Below, piece by piece: positions 25,999-34,776 of a DNA stretch of 64,000 bases. Positions within the stretch are counted from its first letter, which is position 1, and every line of letters starts with the position of its first letter. Below the pieces are notes generated by a model. That model did not search any database and was not told where the DNA came from. It was given only the letters and a program-made list of their open reading frames with translations. The position numbers and the translations under genes were made by a program. Location of the stretch: NCBI RefSeq assembly GCF_023016285.1, contig NZ_CP095413.1, positions 5,098,501 through 5,162,500 of the forward strand, given 5' to 3'. Source of the stretch: Muricauda sp. SCSIO 64092. GTDB taxonomy: Bacteria > Bacteroidota > Bacteroidia > Flavobacteriales > Flavobacteriaceae.

Positions 25999-27237
25999 AT
26001 GAAAAGACTTCTTGTCATTGGCCATATTTGGCCCGAGCCTACCACCACTGCTGCGGGAAATCGGATGCTACAGCTTTTGAGGGCTTTTTTGGACAGGGAT
26101 TATGAAATTACTTTTGCTTCGGTAGCGGTACGGACCGAATACTCCCATGACCTGACCGCAATGGGCATTGAAGAAGTATCCATAAAGCTCAATCATAGCA
26201 GTTTTGAAGATTTGGCCAAAAAGAAAAACCCGGATATTGTGGTGTTTGACCGATTCATGGTCGAGGAACAATTTGGTTGGCGAATAGCTGAAAGCTGCCC
26301 AAATGCCTTAAGGGTGTCGAATACCGAAGATTTACATTCCCTAAGGGAATATCGGGAAGTCTGCTTGAAAAGGGACAGCACATTTACCGCAATGGATTGG
26401 CTGCAAAAGGATAAGACCAAACGTGAAGTGGCCAGTATCTTCCGTTCAGATTTGACCTTATTGGTATCCTCTTTTGAAAAAAGCCTCCTCCAAGGGGCAA
26501 CGGGAATAAGCGAAAGCCTTTTGTGGTGTTTGCCCTTTATGCTTGAAGAAATAAGTGAGGCACACAGGGCTATTTGGCCCAGTTTTGAGGAGCGTTTGGA
26601 CTTCATTTCCTACGGCAATGGAAAACATGCTCCCAATGTGGATTCCTTTACCTATCTAAAAAAGATTATCTGGCCGATGATCAGAAGGGAATTGCCCGAA
26701 ACAAGACTCCATATATATGGGGCTTACCTGCCACAACAAGTCAAGGACATGCACCGGCCGAAAGATGGGATTTTGGTCCATGGTTGGATCTCGGATTTGG
26801 AAAAAAAAGTGGAACAGGCCCGTATGGTGTTGGCTCCCTTGCGTTTTGGTGCTGGAATTAAAGGAAAATTGGCTGTGGCCATGCAATGTGGTACACCCAG
26901 CATAACTACGGATATAGGAAAAGAAGGAATGGCCATGAGCTCGGCCTGGGCCGGTTTTATCGCTGATGACCCCAAGGATTTTGCCCAACGGGCCGTAGCA
27001 CTCTATCAAGAAAAAAGGATTTGGCAAGAGGCCCAAAAAAAAGGAATACAACTTATCAATACCAACTATAATCGGGAACTTCTGGCAGAAAAGCTTTTCA
27101 AAAAAGTGAACCTAATGCTACAAAACCTTGAGGATCATCGGAATAAAAATATAATAGGCACCTTATTGCGCCATCAAACCATGAACGCCACAAAATATAT
27201 GGGGAAGTGGATCGAGGAAAAAAATAAAAAAAGCTAA
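25999..27237 (+). CDS. GT4-like glycosyltransferase
   Basis: A 412-residue GT-B fold protein. The N-terminus (RLLVIGHIWPEPTTTAAGNR) carries the acceptor-domain glycine loop, and the C-terminal donor site contains APLRFGAGIKGKLAVAM with AMQCGTPSITTDIG, the usual GT4 binding region. It transfers a sugar from a nucleotide donor in the cytosol. Substrate and pathway are unknown; it pairs only with the helicase gene, with 3 bases between them. The stop shares a CTAA overlap with the convergent hydroxyacid oxidase gene. Confidence 0.82.
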   Translation: MKRLLVIGHIWPEPTTTAAGNRMLQLLRAFLDRDYEITFASVAVRTEYSHDLTAMGIEEVSIKLNHSSFEDLAKKKNPDIVVFDRFMVEEQFGWRIAESCPNALRVSNTEDLHSLREYREVCLKRDSTFTAMDWLQKDKTKREVASIFRSDLTLLVSSFEKSLLQGATGISESLLWCLPFMLEEISEAHRAIWPSFEERLDFISYGNGKHAPNVDSFTYLKKIIWPMIRRELPETRLHIYGAYLPQQVKDMHRPKDGILVHGWISDLEKKVEQARMVLAPLRFGAGIKGKLAVAMQCGTPSITTDIGKEGMAMSSAWAGFIADDPKDFAQRAVALYQEKRIWQEAQKKGIQLINTNYNRELLAEKLFKKVNLMLQNLEDHRNKNIIGTLLRHQTMNATKYMGKWIEEKNKKS

Positions 27238-28400
27238 CTTTTGTATATCACCGCTTTGCGAACCTCTTCCACGGTTTTTGCGCCCAATTGCACCATATTG
27301 TTCTTTAGATCGTCCATGAGGATATGGGCTACATGATCACTCCCGTATTTTCCCAATGCGCATACGCCATGGATAAACGGTCTACCGACAAAAACAAAAT
27401 CGGCCCCAAGATATAGCGCACGCATGGCGTCCAATCCTGTACGTATGCCACTATCGAACAGTATGGGTACCTTTCCTTTTACGGTTTCAACAATGCCGGG
27501 CAATGCTTCAATGGCAGGAACAGCACCGTTAAACTGTCTCCCTCCATGGTTGGAAACATAAATGCCATCCAATCCTATTTCAACAGCTTTTGAGGCATCA
27601 TCTGGATTTAGGATCCCCTTGAGCACTATGGGTCCCTCCCAAATATCCCGTAATTCCTTGCAATACTCCCAGTCCAACGTACCACCCAATCGATTGCCAA
27701 CAAATCCACTAACAAACTTCATATCGTTAGTATTGGTGTAATGTTCCACGGTTCTTAGTCTGGGCAATCCCCTCCGAATCGTATGATAACCCCATATAGG
27801 GTTGGTGATGCCTTGCCAAATCAGTTTGGTGGTGATCTTGGGTGGAATGGCCAGCCCAGCCTTTTTGCTACGCTCACGCCTACTGGCCATTGGGACGTCC
27901 GCGGTAACCACCAGCGTACGGAAACCTGAATTCCTGGCCCGGTCCAACAAGGAATCCCGGACATCTTTATCCTTTGGTGGATACAACTGAAACCAACCCA
28001 TATCCCCAACTTTTGGGCCAATGGTTTCCGGGGTTTCCGTAGCCACCGTACTTAAGCAATACGGGATTTGCATTCGATTGGCCGTTAAGGCCAGGTACTG
28101 TTCTACTTTGGGCCATAGTAATCCTGTCAATCCAACAGGGGCAATTCCTATTGGAGCGCTGTATTTTTGGCCAAAAAGTTCGGTTTCAATACGTGCTTCC
28201 AGGAAACCTTTGCAAAACCTGGGCAAAAAACGAATCTTTTCAAAAGCGTTTCGATTGGCTTGCAACAGACTTTCGTCCCCTGTTCCGGAATCAAGGTATT
28301 CCCAAGCCACATTTGGAATACGTTTTTTGGCTTTTTGGGCGATATCCACAATTTTGGGATACGTATTTGAATAATATTCCAATTTCTTGTTATAGGACAC
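27234..28400 (-). CDS. FMN-dependent 2-hydroxyacid oxidase/dehydrogenase
   Basis: A 388-residue member of the alpha-hydroxyacid-oxidising family (L-lactate dehydrogenase LldD, glycolate oxidase, lactate monooxygenase). Signatures are the N-terminal AWEYLDSGTGDE, PIGIAPVGLTGL, the active-site run GIYVSNHGGRQ (His base and Arg), and the FMN-phosphate site DSGIRTGLDAMRAL with GADFVFVGRPF. It oxidises a 2-hydroxy acid, probably L-lactate, to the 2-oxo acid, passing electrons to oxygen or a carrier. The start is GTG at 28400. It is the last gene of a three-gene leftward operon after the epimerase and DUF1611 genes (35-base gap). Confidence 0.9.
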   Translation of the reverse strand: MSYNKKLEYYSNTYPKIVDIAQKAKKRIPNVAWEYLDSGTGDESLLQANRNAFEKIRFLPRFCKGFLEARIETELFGQKYSAPIGIAPVGLTGLLWPKVEQYLALTANRMQIPYCLSTVATETPETIGPKVGDMGWFQLYPPKDKDVRDSLLDRARNSGFRTLVVTADVPMASRRERSKKAGLAIPPKITTKLIWQGITNPIWGYHTIRRGLPRLRTVEHYTNTNDMKFVSGFVGNRLGGTLDWEYCKELRDIWEGPIVLKGILNPDDASKAVEIGLDGIYVSNHGGRQFNGAVPAIEALPGIVETVKGKVPILFDSGIRTGLDAMRALYLGADFVFVGRPFIHGVCALGKYGSDHVAHILMDDLKNNMVQLGAKTVEEVRKAVIYKS

Positions 28401-28435
28401 GATGCTTAATTGGGTTCTTAGGTAAAATTCGGTTT

Positions 28436-29470
28436 TTATGATTTTAAAATGGCATTGACCAATTTCTCCACACCAAAACGAACGACGTCCGTTGCGGGCA
28501 ATTTTGTACTGCTTTCAATTTCCTCCATCTTTTTTTCTGCTTCAGATGCATTCAACCCTACTGTATTTAGGGCAATCCCAATGGTCTTTGCCGTATTTTG
28601 GGAACCGCAAACCTTGGCAACGGCTTCATTCAGTTGAATGAACTCATCCAATGGGGGTATGGGAATATGGGAAACTGGATAACGTAGATGGGAATAGGCG
28701 GCCTTATGGCACATTATGAGATGTGTGGGCTGTGATCCCCGCATGAGGGGCAGGGTGGCCGTACTACCGGGATGTGCCAAGGAACCTTGTCCTTCAATGA
28801 TGATAATGTCATTATGGGCTTGTTCCAAAACAGCCTGTTCAACGGCGCCGGCCGCTTGGTCCACTTTAATGGCATCCAATGGAATCCCATTGCCCATGAG
28901 TGTAATACCAATCTGCCCTGTAGGGACAAACCCAACTTTTACGCCTTTTTCCCTTAGGGCGGCATACAGCTCCAGACCGGCCGTCATTTTACCGGCTGCC
29001 ATATCCGTACCAACCATTAAAATCCGTTGGTTCTTCAGTTCGGTCGCTTTTGCCGTTGCGATGGGATAAGCGTGTTGCGGCTTACGAACATCCCAGATGG
29101 TATTCTGCTTCACTAAATGTCCAAAGCGGGCATTGAGGTCGTCATGAAGGCCATTGATCACGGAAAGGCCATTTTCCAGGGCATGGGAAACCGGGCCATC
29201 CCATTCTGCCGGAAAACGACCGCCACTTGGGGCGATTCCCAATACCATTATTTCAGCCTCCAATTGGATGGCTTCATCCACGGTGGCCACAACTGGAATG
29301 GAATAGGGGAGCCCTACAGCTTCCGAGACGGATTTTCTTTTGTAATTGGAATCAATCACACAAACAATGGGATGTTTGGAGAAACGCATAAGCCCAAATC
29401 CCATTTTGCCGGAGTCATTATCCAGCGCACCTTCCATAAAAATGGCAAGTTTCTGGTGGTGTTCAAACAT
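28436..29470 (-). CDS. DUF1611 protein (DgcN-like)
   Basis: A 344-residue DUF1611 protein: an N-terminal Rossmann-like part (LAIFMEGALDNDSGKMGFG) and a P-loop-like C-terminal domain with MVGTDMAAGKMTAG (about 178-191). DgcN of marine bacteria, a family member, was reported as a D-glutamate N-acetyltransferase acting with DgcA, a racemase of the dipeptide-epimerase fold. Here an epimerase-family gene lies 6 bases upstream on the same strand, the same pairing. By context I infer a role in D-glutamate or murein-peptide use, not proven for this pair. ATG start at 29470. Confidence 0.85.
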   Translation of the reverse strand: MFEHHQKLAIFMEGALDNDSGKMGFGLMRFSKHPIVCVIDSNYKRKSVSEAVGLPYSIPVVATVDEAIQLEAEIMVLGIAPSGGRFPAEWDGPVSHALENGLSVINGLHDDLNARFGHLVKQNTIWDVRKPQHAYPIATAKATELKNQRILMVGTDMAAGKMTAGLELYAALREKGVKVGFVPTGQIGITLMGNGIPLDAIKVDQAAGAVEQAVLEQAHNDIIIIEGQGSLAHPGSTATLPLMRGSQPTHLIMCHKAAYSHLRYPVSHIPIPPLDEFIQLNEAVAKVCGSQNTAKTIGIALNTVGLNASEAEKKMEEIESSTKLPATDVVRFGVEKLVNAILKS

Positions 29471-29476
29471 TTGAAT

Positions 29477-30514
29477 CTATATTTTGAATTTGCCACCATG
29501 TCCGGGAACATCCAGGGGCATGGTAATTTCATTGATCAGGGGTGCGCCTTCGCAGGGATCGGGATTTAGGTTGAGATGGGAATCCAGGTCAATATGATCT
29601 AATATTCCTGAAACCGCAGCTCCCGCGGCAATGGATATGGAGGTTTCCCCCATACAGCCAATCATGGTTTTTAGTCCAAAGGCATTGGCCGTGGCAATGA
29701 TGCGTAATGCACCGGTGACTCCGCCGCACTTCATCAATTTCATATTCACGCCGTCCACGGCATGGGCCCATTTGGGAATATCCGTAGCAAAACGGCAGCT
29801 TTCATCAACAAAAATGGGTAAGGGCCGGTTTTTGTAAAGCTCCGGCAAAGAGGTTTCCTCGCCCTCTTTTAAGGGTTGTTCAACATATCCACACTCCCTA
29901 TCGGCGAGCCATTTCATCATATGTATGGCGTCTTCAACGTTCCAGCCGCCATTGGCATCCACACGAATGGAGATGGGGTAGCTTTTGTGGTAGGCCAATA
30001 CTTCCCGGTACATGGCTTTATCCGCTTCTATCCCCTCTGGATTTCCCAATTTCACTTTTAGTGTACGAATTCCATCCTGTTCCAAAATAAGGGGCAAGCG
30101 CTCTTTGGCCTCTTCAGGGGCCATTATCCCCAAAGTAATGGAGGTGGGCTTACTTGGTTTTGAAAATCCCAATAATTGATACAGGGGCATTTGTGCTTGC
30201 TTTGCTTTTAGGTCCCAAAGGGCTATATCCAATGCCGCAAGGGCGCAGGGCGCTATTCCGGAGGCAATTGCCATATCGTATACGATTTGTGGACTTGACA
30301 AATCCAATGTATCCTTTACAAACCGTTCCAAATGTGCCTGTGCTTCTTCGGCCGTAGCTGCCCCTTCGGAGGCTCCCGGGGAGGTCTCTCCCAGGCCAAC
30401 ATAAGTTCCATCGGAAACCGAAACAAATAGATTGTGCTGCCCATCCCGGACACCCCGGCTAATGCGTAGGGGAAATCTTTTCTTCAAATACCTAATTTCA
30501 TAGGAAACCTTCAT
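29477..30514 (-). CDS. Dipeptide epimerase family (enolase superfamily) protein
   Basis: A 345-residue enolase-superfamily enzyme of the muconate lactonising group, like L-Ala-D/L-Glu epimerase. The acid/base lysine lies in TLKVKLGNPEG, metal ligands are in RVDANGGW, YVEQPLKEG and FVDESCRF, and the second lysine in NMKLMKCGGVTG. It epimerises Glu-containing dipeptides from cell-wall recycling or, in the DgcA variant, N-acetyl-D-glutamate. It heads the operon with DUF1611. Starts at ATG 30514. Confidence 0.9.
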   Translation of the reverse strand: MKVSYEIRYLKKRFPLRISRGVRDGQHNLFVSVSDGTYVGLGETSPGASEGAATAEEAQAHLERFVKDTLDLSSPQIVYDMAIASGIAPCALAALDIALWDLKAKQAQMPLYQLLGFSKPSKPTSITLGIMAPEEAKERLPLILEQDGIRTLKVKLGNPEGIEADKAMYREVLAYHKSYPISIRVDANGGWNVEDAIHMMKWLADRECGYVEQPLKEGEETSLPELYKNRPLPIFVDESCRFATDIPKWAHAVDGVNMKLMKCGGVTGALRIIATANAFGLKTMIGCMGETSISIAAGAAVSGILDHIDLDSHLNLNPDPCEGAPLINEITMPLDVPGHGGKFKI

Positions 30515-30589
30515 AATAAATCAATCTCTTGACTAGTAAATATATGCCTACTTGTTAAATTTGAACTGATTTCATCCAATTATTTATGT

Positions 30590-30712
30590 ATGAGGGGAGA
30601 CAACACCATCATTTATATTATTGCCATTGTTATTGTACTTCACTTTATAGTTGGAATTGGCTATTTACTCTATAAACTGACCAAAAAAAGTAAGAATGGG
30701 CGTACAAATTGA
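30590..30712 (+). CDS. 40-residue single-span membrane protein
   Basis: An ATG-initiated ORF of 40 codons: a short N-terminus MRGDNT, a 22-residue hydrophobic helix (about 7-28) and a basic tail (KLTKKSKNGRTN). The positive-inside rule puts the tail in the cytosol. It overlaps the start of ung by 17 bases in another frame, so the two may be translationally coupled. Too short to identify; I know of no named family. Confidence 0.55.
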   Translation: MRGDNTIIYIIAIVIVLHFIVGIGYLLYKLTKKSKNGRTN

Positions 30713-31361
30713 ACCATCTTGGAAAGCGCAACTGCAAAGTGAGTTTGAGAAAGACTATTTTGTGGCGTTGACCCACTTTGTAAAAAAAGAGTATCAAACC
30801 ACTACGTGTTATCCCAAGGGAAGGGATATTTTTGCCGCATTTGACCATTGCCCCTTCTATGGGACCAAAGTGGTCATTATTGGACAAGATCCCTATCACG
30901 GGCCCAATCAGGCGAATGGTCTTTGTTTTTCCGTTAAGGATGGAATTCCGCATCCACCGTCCCTGGTCAATATTTTTAAGGAGATAAAAGTAGATGTTGG
31001 GACCCCTTATCCCACAAGTGGAAATTTGGAGCGTTGGGCTTCACAGGGGGTACTGCTCCTAAACGCCACATTGACCGTGAGGGCCCACCAAGCGGGAAGT
31101 CATCAAAACAAGGGATGGGAACGGTTCACGGATGCTGTAATCCAAACGGTTTCCAATAATTTGCAAGGAGTGGTCTTTTTACTTTGGGGTGGTTTTGCAA
31201 AAAAGAAGGCGGCATTGATCAATACCTCCAAGCATTATATTCTTACATCCGGACACCCTTCCCCCTTAAGTGCCAACAGGGGGCTTTGGTTTGGAAACGG
31301 CCACTTTGGTAAAACCAATGAACTCTTAGGACAAATGGGAAAATCGTTGATAACATGGTGA
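30696..31361 (+). CDS. ung: Uracil-DNA glycosylase
   Basis: A 221-residue family 1 UDG, which excises uracil from DNA to start base excision repair. The catalytic water-activating Asp65 lies in GQDPYHGPNQANGLCFSV, the uracil-recognition Asn in LLLNATLTV, and the Leu-intercalation loop with catalytic His is HPSPLSANRG. Normal length. Its ATG at 30696 lies inside the preceding 40-residue ORF. Confidence 0.97.
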   Translation: MGVQIEPSWKAQLQSEFEKDYFVALTHFVKKEYQTTTCYPKGRDIFAAFDHCPFYGTKVVIIGQDPYHGPNQANGLCFSVKDGIPHPPSLVNIFKEIKVDVGTPYPTSGNLERWASQGVLLLNATLTVRAHQAGSHQNKGWERFTDAVIQTVSNNLQGVVFLLWGGFAKKKAALINTSKHYILTSGHPSPLSANRGLWFGNGHFGKTNELLGQMGKSLITW

Positions 31362-31379
31362 ATTATTAAAATTCTGACA

Positions 31380-31412
31380 TTTGTTAAAATTTAAAGAAAA
31401 AGATTACGTTTG
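31380..31412 (+). promoter_or_regulatory. Bacteroidota-type promoter upstream of receiver gene
   Basis: TTTG at 31380-31383 and TACGTTTG (TAnnTTTG) at 31405-31412 are 21 bases apart, close to the consensus. The GTG of the receiver gene lies 33 bases downstream. Confidence 0.6.
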
Positions 31413-31444
31413 CTACTATTATAAGCTAAGAAATTTCTGATAAC

Positions 31445-31849
31445 GTGGGCAAGCCTAGATCTGTTTTATTGGTGGATGATGATAATACCACAAATTTCCT
31501 CAATACATTTTTTGTCAAGCAGGTGGACTCTTCCATTGAAATCAACGTAGTGGGCAATGGTCAGGAGGCAATCGATTTTTTAACTTCAAATGGAAAGGCC
31601 GACTTGATGCCGTGTTTGCTCATTTTGGATACGAATATGCCGGTAATGAATGGTTGGGAATTTTTGGAGGCATTTGAAGAAAAGTTTGATTCGACCCTCA
31701 AAAAGAACATTGTAATCGTGATGTTGACCTCTTTGGATATTGACCATGCGGTACAACGGGCCATGGATATGCCCAATGTTTCCGATACGGCTCAAAAGCC
31801 GCTTTCCGATTTACAGTTTCGGGCCCTTATCAAGAAACATTTTTATTAG
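31445..31849 (+). CDS. Receiver-only response regulator
   Basis: A 134-residue single receiver domain: acidic pocket VDDD, phosphoacceptor Asp in LLILDTNMPVMNGWEF, Thr in VMLTSLD and Lys in AQKPLSD. This is the stand-alone type common in Flavobacteriaceae (CheY/Rcp-like), acting by protein contact. No kinase is adjacent. GTG start; a good promoter precedes it. The stop shares a TTAG overlap with the stop of the convergent binding-protein gene. Confidence 0.93.
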   Translation: MGKPRSVLLVDDDNTTNFLNTFFVKQVDSSIEINVVGNGQEAIDFLTSNGKADLMPCLLILDTNMPVMNGWEFLEAFEEKFDSTLKKNIVIVMLTSLDIDHAVQRAMDMPNVSDTAQKPLSDLQFRALIKKHFY

Positions 31850-32697
31850 TGTTCCCAAATAATATCGGAAGGCATGATGGCCCCGCTTAGAAGGCCCAAT
31901 GATTCCAATTTTTCCAAAACATGCTCCAATATGTCCGCAGAAAGCGGTTGTTGTGACCAAACCGTTAAGGATAACCATTCCCTGATGTCCTCCAAACGCT
32001 GACCATAGCTATTGGCAAAAGTTCTATCGATACTTGGTATCTGTTTAAATTCCAACGTATAATTATTGATGACTTCCAAAATGTGCTGTACCAATGTCCT
32101 ATTATTTTCCAAAAAGTGCAGGTTTCCAGCTATAACAAAACAAGGCCATGGCGTAGGGCAGTCTCCAAGCCTTTTAAAGGTACCTTCATCAACCAATGGC
32201 TTTGTTGTAAAGTGTTCCCACATGAAATAGTCGGCCTTTCCCTCATTCAAGGCCTTGATGGCCCCATTCAGGTGATCGATTACCTCAAATTTCAGTTCTG
32301 TGGTATCCCACCCCTGGCTTTGGGCGTGTACAAATGCCATTAAATGGCTTCCACTGCCATACCTACTAATGGCGGCCCTTTTCCCCTCAAGTTCTTGGAT
32401 GGTTTGCAGATTACCTTTCCCATCCACATGAATTCCCCAGAGTAGGGGGGATGCTACGTAGGCTTGTACAATCTTGCTTGGGTTTCCTTCGGAGATGCTC
32501 TTTACGATACCGTCGGTAAGGATAATGGCCAAATCCGTTTCGCCGTTTTGTAGCAGTTTACCCATCTTCCCCGTTCCTTCGGGAACATCCTTCCAAACTA
32601 CGTCAATTCCCCTTTCTTTAAAGGCCCCTTCCTCAATGGCAAAATGCCAAGGGAGGTTAAAATGTTCCGGAACACCGCAGACGTTAACTGTTTTCAT
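31846..32697 (-). CDS. NMT1/THI5-like substrate-binding protein without signal peptide
   Basis: A 283-residue protein with a periplasmic-binding-protein fold of the SsuA/NMT1/THI5 type: FNLPWHFAIEEGAFKERGI, then DLAIILTDGIVKSI and GKRAAISRYGSGSHLM. The N-terminus MKTVNVCGVPEHF has no signal peptide or lipobox, so it would stay in the cytosol, unlike a transporter component, and no permease or ATPase genes adjoin. The start overlaps the end of ppk1 by 14 bases. The ligand is unknown. A cytosolic enzyme-like or ligand sensor role is possible. Confidence 0.8.
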   Translation of the reverse strand: MKTVNVCGVPEHFNLPWHFAIEEGAFKERGIDVVWKDVPEGTGKMGKLLQNGETDLAIILTDGIVKSISEGNPSKIVQAYVASPLLWGIHVDGKGNLQTIQELEGKRAAISRYGSGSHLMAFVHAQSQGWDTTELKFEVIDHLNGAIKALNEGKADYFMWEHFTTKPLVDEGTFKRLGDCPTPWPCFVIAGNLHFLENNRTLVQHILEVINNYTLEFKQIPSIDRTFANSYGQRLEDIREWLSLTVWSQQPLSADILEHVLEKLESLGLLSGAIMPSDIIWEH

Positions 32698-34723
32698 TCA
32701 GTTTTGTTTTTAGATAATCGTAAATGGCATATTGTGACCGTAATCCAGGTTCCCCAATCCTTCCCTGTACTTTTTTATTGCTATCCTCCCCGTCTAGAAC
32801 CCTTGCTTTTATGGTATCGTTGAGCTGCAGATCCAAAATATCCTTAAGCTCTTGAAAAATCTCCTTATCCAGGATAGGGGTCAGTACTTCTATTCTCCTG
32901 TCCAAATTCCTTGTCATCCAATCCGCCGAACCAATATACATGATTTCGGCTCCACCATTTTCAAACAGATAAATCCTACCATGTTCCAAATAACGGTCAA
33001 CGATGCTGGTGATATGTATGGGCCTTTCACCCTTGGCCATTTCTTCATTGGACCTTGGCAGCAAACAGCAAAACCCACGGACCAATAGCCTAATTTCCAC
33101 TCCTGCCTCACTGGCCCGGTACAATGCTTTGATCATTTTGGAATCTTCCAGACTATTCATCTTAATGGTAATTTTCCCCGTTCTGCCGGCACGAACATGG
33201 GCAATTTCCTGTTGGATCAAATCCAAAAAGGTAATCCTGGTCGTGAAAGGTGACACCAATAAGTATTTTAATTTGGGAATGATCAACTTGCGTTCCAATA
33301 CTTTAAATACCTGGTTCAAATCCTTGGTTATTTGGGCATTGGCGGTAAAAAGGCCATGATCACAGTAGATTTTTGCGGTCTTTGCATTAAAATTACCCGT
33401 ACCTATAAAGGCAAAACGTTGTACCTCCCCTTCAACGACCCGTTCTACCAAGGCAACCTTGGAATGCACTTTAATGTTTGGAACGCTGTAGAGTACGGTT
33501 GCGCCATGCTGTTCAAAAATTCGGCCCCATTTGATATTGTTCTGCTCATCAAACCTGGCTTGTGCCTCTACAAAAAGAACCACTTCCTTTCCGTTTTTTA
33601 ATGCTCTTAGCAAGGAATCGGTCAATGCCGAAGTCTTTGCAATCCTATAAAGGGACATTTTTATGCTTCGAACGGTAGGTGATTCCGCTGCGGAACGGAC
33701 AAAGTTCTCCACCATGCCAAATTCCTGGTAAGGAAAATGGACCAATTGGTCTTTTTTAAGGATGCTTTCAAAAATATCATCTGTAAAAGAGAGAATAGGG
33801 TGCGGTAGGGGTGCCCTTTCTTCGTAGGACAAATGGCTTTGGTCGGGAGGGATGGGAAAGCTAAAAAAATCGGACATATTGTGGTATTTTCCTCCCAATA
33901 CCATATCTGCTTCCCCCAGATCCAGCGACTCTGTAATGCTGCTTTTTAAAGCTTCGGGCATGTTTCCATCGTAAAGCAAACGCGTAGGTTGTCCGGATTG
34001 CCGTTTGCCCAACGATTGGTATATTTTTTCCACTAATTCGGTGTTCGTATAGTCATCCTCAAGGTACAGCTCAGCATCCCTGGACATTTTTATGGAATAC
34101 GCGCCCAAAATGGTTTGATGCGGCACCAATTTATGGGCGTTCATTTTAATGATATCATCCAAAAAAAGGTAATTGTGTCCCTCCCCGGGAATCTCAAAAA
34201 AACGACCGCAGGCCTTTGTGGGTATATTGATAACCGAAAAATCCCTTTCGCCCAGAGACAGGACCAGGTACAACTCCCCATCTTCCAGATTGGCGTAATT
34301 CAGAACATCAATGATTGTACAATGCTGGGCTATCTCGGTATCGAATAATTGCCCTATATATTCTTTTTGGGTATTGTTCAGTTCTGTGGTTTGTCGTATG
34401 AATATTTGATGTTTCCTAAGTTCCCCTAAGGTCCTTGCTATAATACGCCCAAAAAGTTCTTGTTGTTTTGCAACCGTCTTTAGGATAAACTTTAATTTTT
34501 TGTTGGGTTTGAGTACCAGTTTCTTCCGTAGCTTTTTATCCACATTTTTCAACTGCCGCAACTGTGAAATCCTTACTTTGAAATATTCGTCCAAATTTGA
34601 GGAAAAAATGGCCAGGAATTTTAACCGCTCCAAAAGGGGGACATCTTTGTTGTCAGCTTCCAACAAGACACGTTCGTTAAAATACAGCCAATTGATATCC
34701 CGATTTTTAAGGGGTCTTTCCAT
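32684..34723 (-). CDS. ppk1: Polyphosphate kinase 1
   Basis: A PPK1 of about 679 residues that reversibly polymerises the ATP gamma-phosphate into inorganic polyphosphate. The N-terminal domain has RDINWLYFNERVL and FLAIFSSNLDEYFKVR; the catalytic phospholipase-D-like domains carry the phosphorylated histidine region VHSKVALV, FIGTGNFNAKTAKIYCDHGLFT and IGSADWMTRNLDRRIE. I chose ATG 34723 (MERPLKNRD); a TTG at 34738 would add five residues. The 14-base overlap couples it to the binding-protein-like gene. Confidence 0.95.
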   Translation of the reverse strand: MERPLKNRDINWLYFNERVLLEADNKDVPLLERLKFLAIFSSNLDEYFKVRISQLRQLKNVDKKLRKKLVLKPNKKLKFILKTVAKQQELFGRIIARTLGELRKHQIFIRQTTELNNTQKEYIGQLFDTEIAQHCTIIDVLNYANLEDGELYLVLSLGERDFSVINIPTKACGRFFEIPGEGHNYLFLDDIIKMNAHKLVPHQTILGAYSIKMSRDAELYLEDDYTNTELVEKIYQSLGKRQSGQPTRLLYDGNMPEALKSSITESLDLGEADMVLGGKYHNMSDFFSFPIPPDQSHLSYEERAPLPHPILSFTDDIFESILKKDQLVHFPYQEFGMVENFVRSAAESPTVRSIKMSLYRIAKTSALTDSLLRALKNGKEVVLFVEAQARFDEQNNIKWGRIFEQHGATVLYSVPNIKVHSKVALVERVVEGEVQRFAFIGTGNFNAKTAKIYCDHGLFTANAQITKDLNQVFKVLERKLIIPKLKYLLVSPFTTRITFLDLIQQEIAHVRAGRTGKITIKMNSLEDSKMIKALYRASEAGVEIRLLVRGFCCLLPRSNEEMAKGERPIHITSIVDRYLEHGRIYLFENGGAEIMYIGSADWMTRNLDRRIEVLTPILDKEIFQELKDILDLQLNDTIKARVLDGEDSNKKVQGRIGEPGLRSQYAIYDYLKTKLNENS

Positions 34724-34776
34724 ATCTTGTTTTTTCAAAAATATGGATAAGCTGGACGGTTAAGTTAAAGCTAGTG

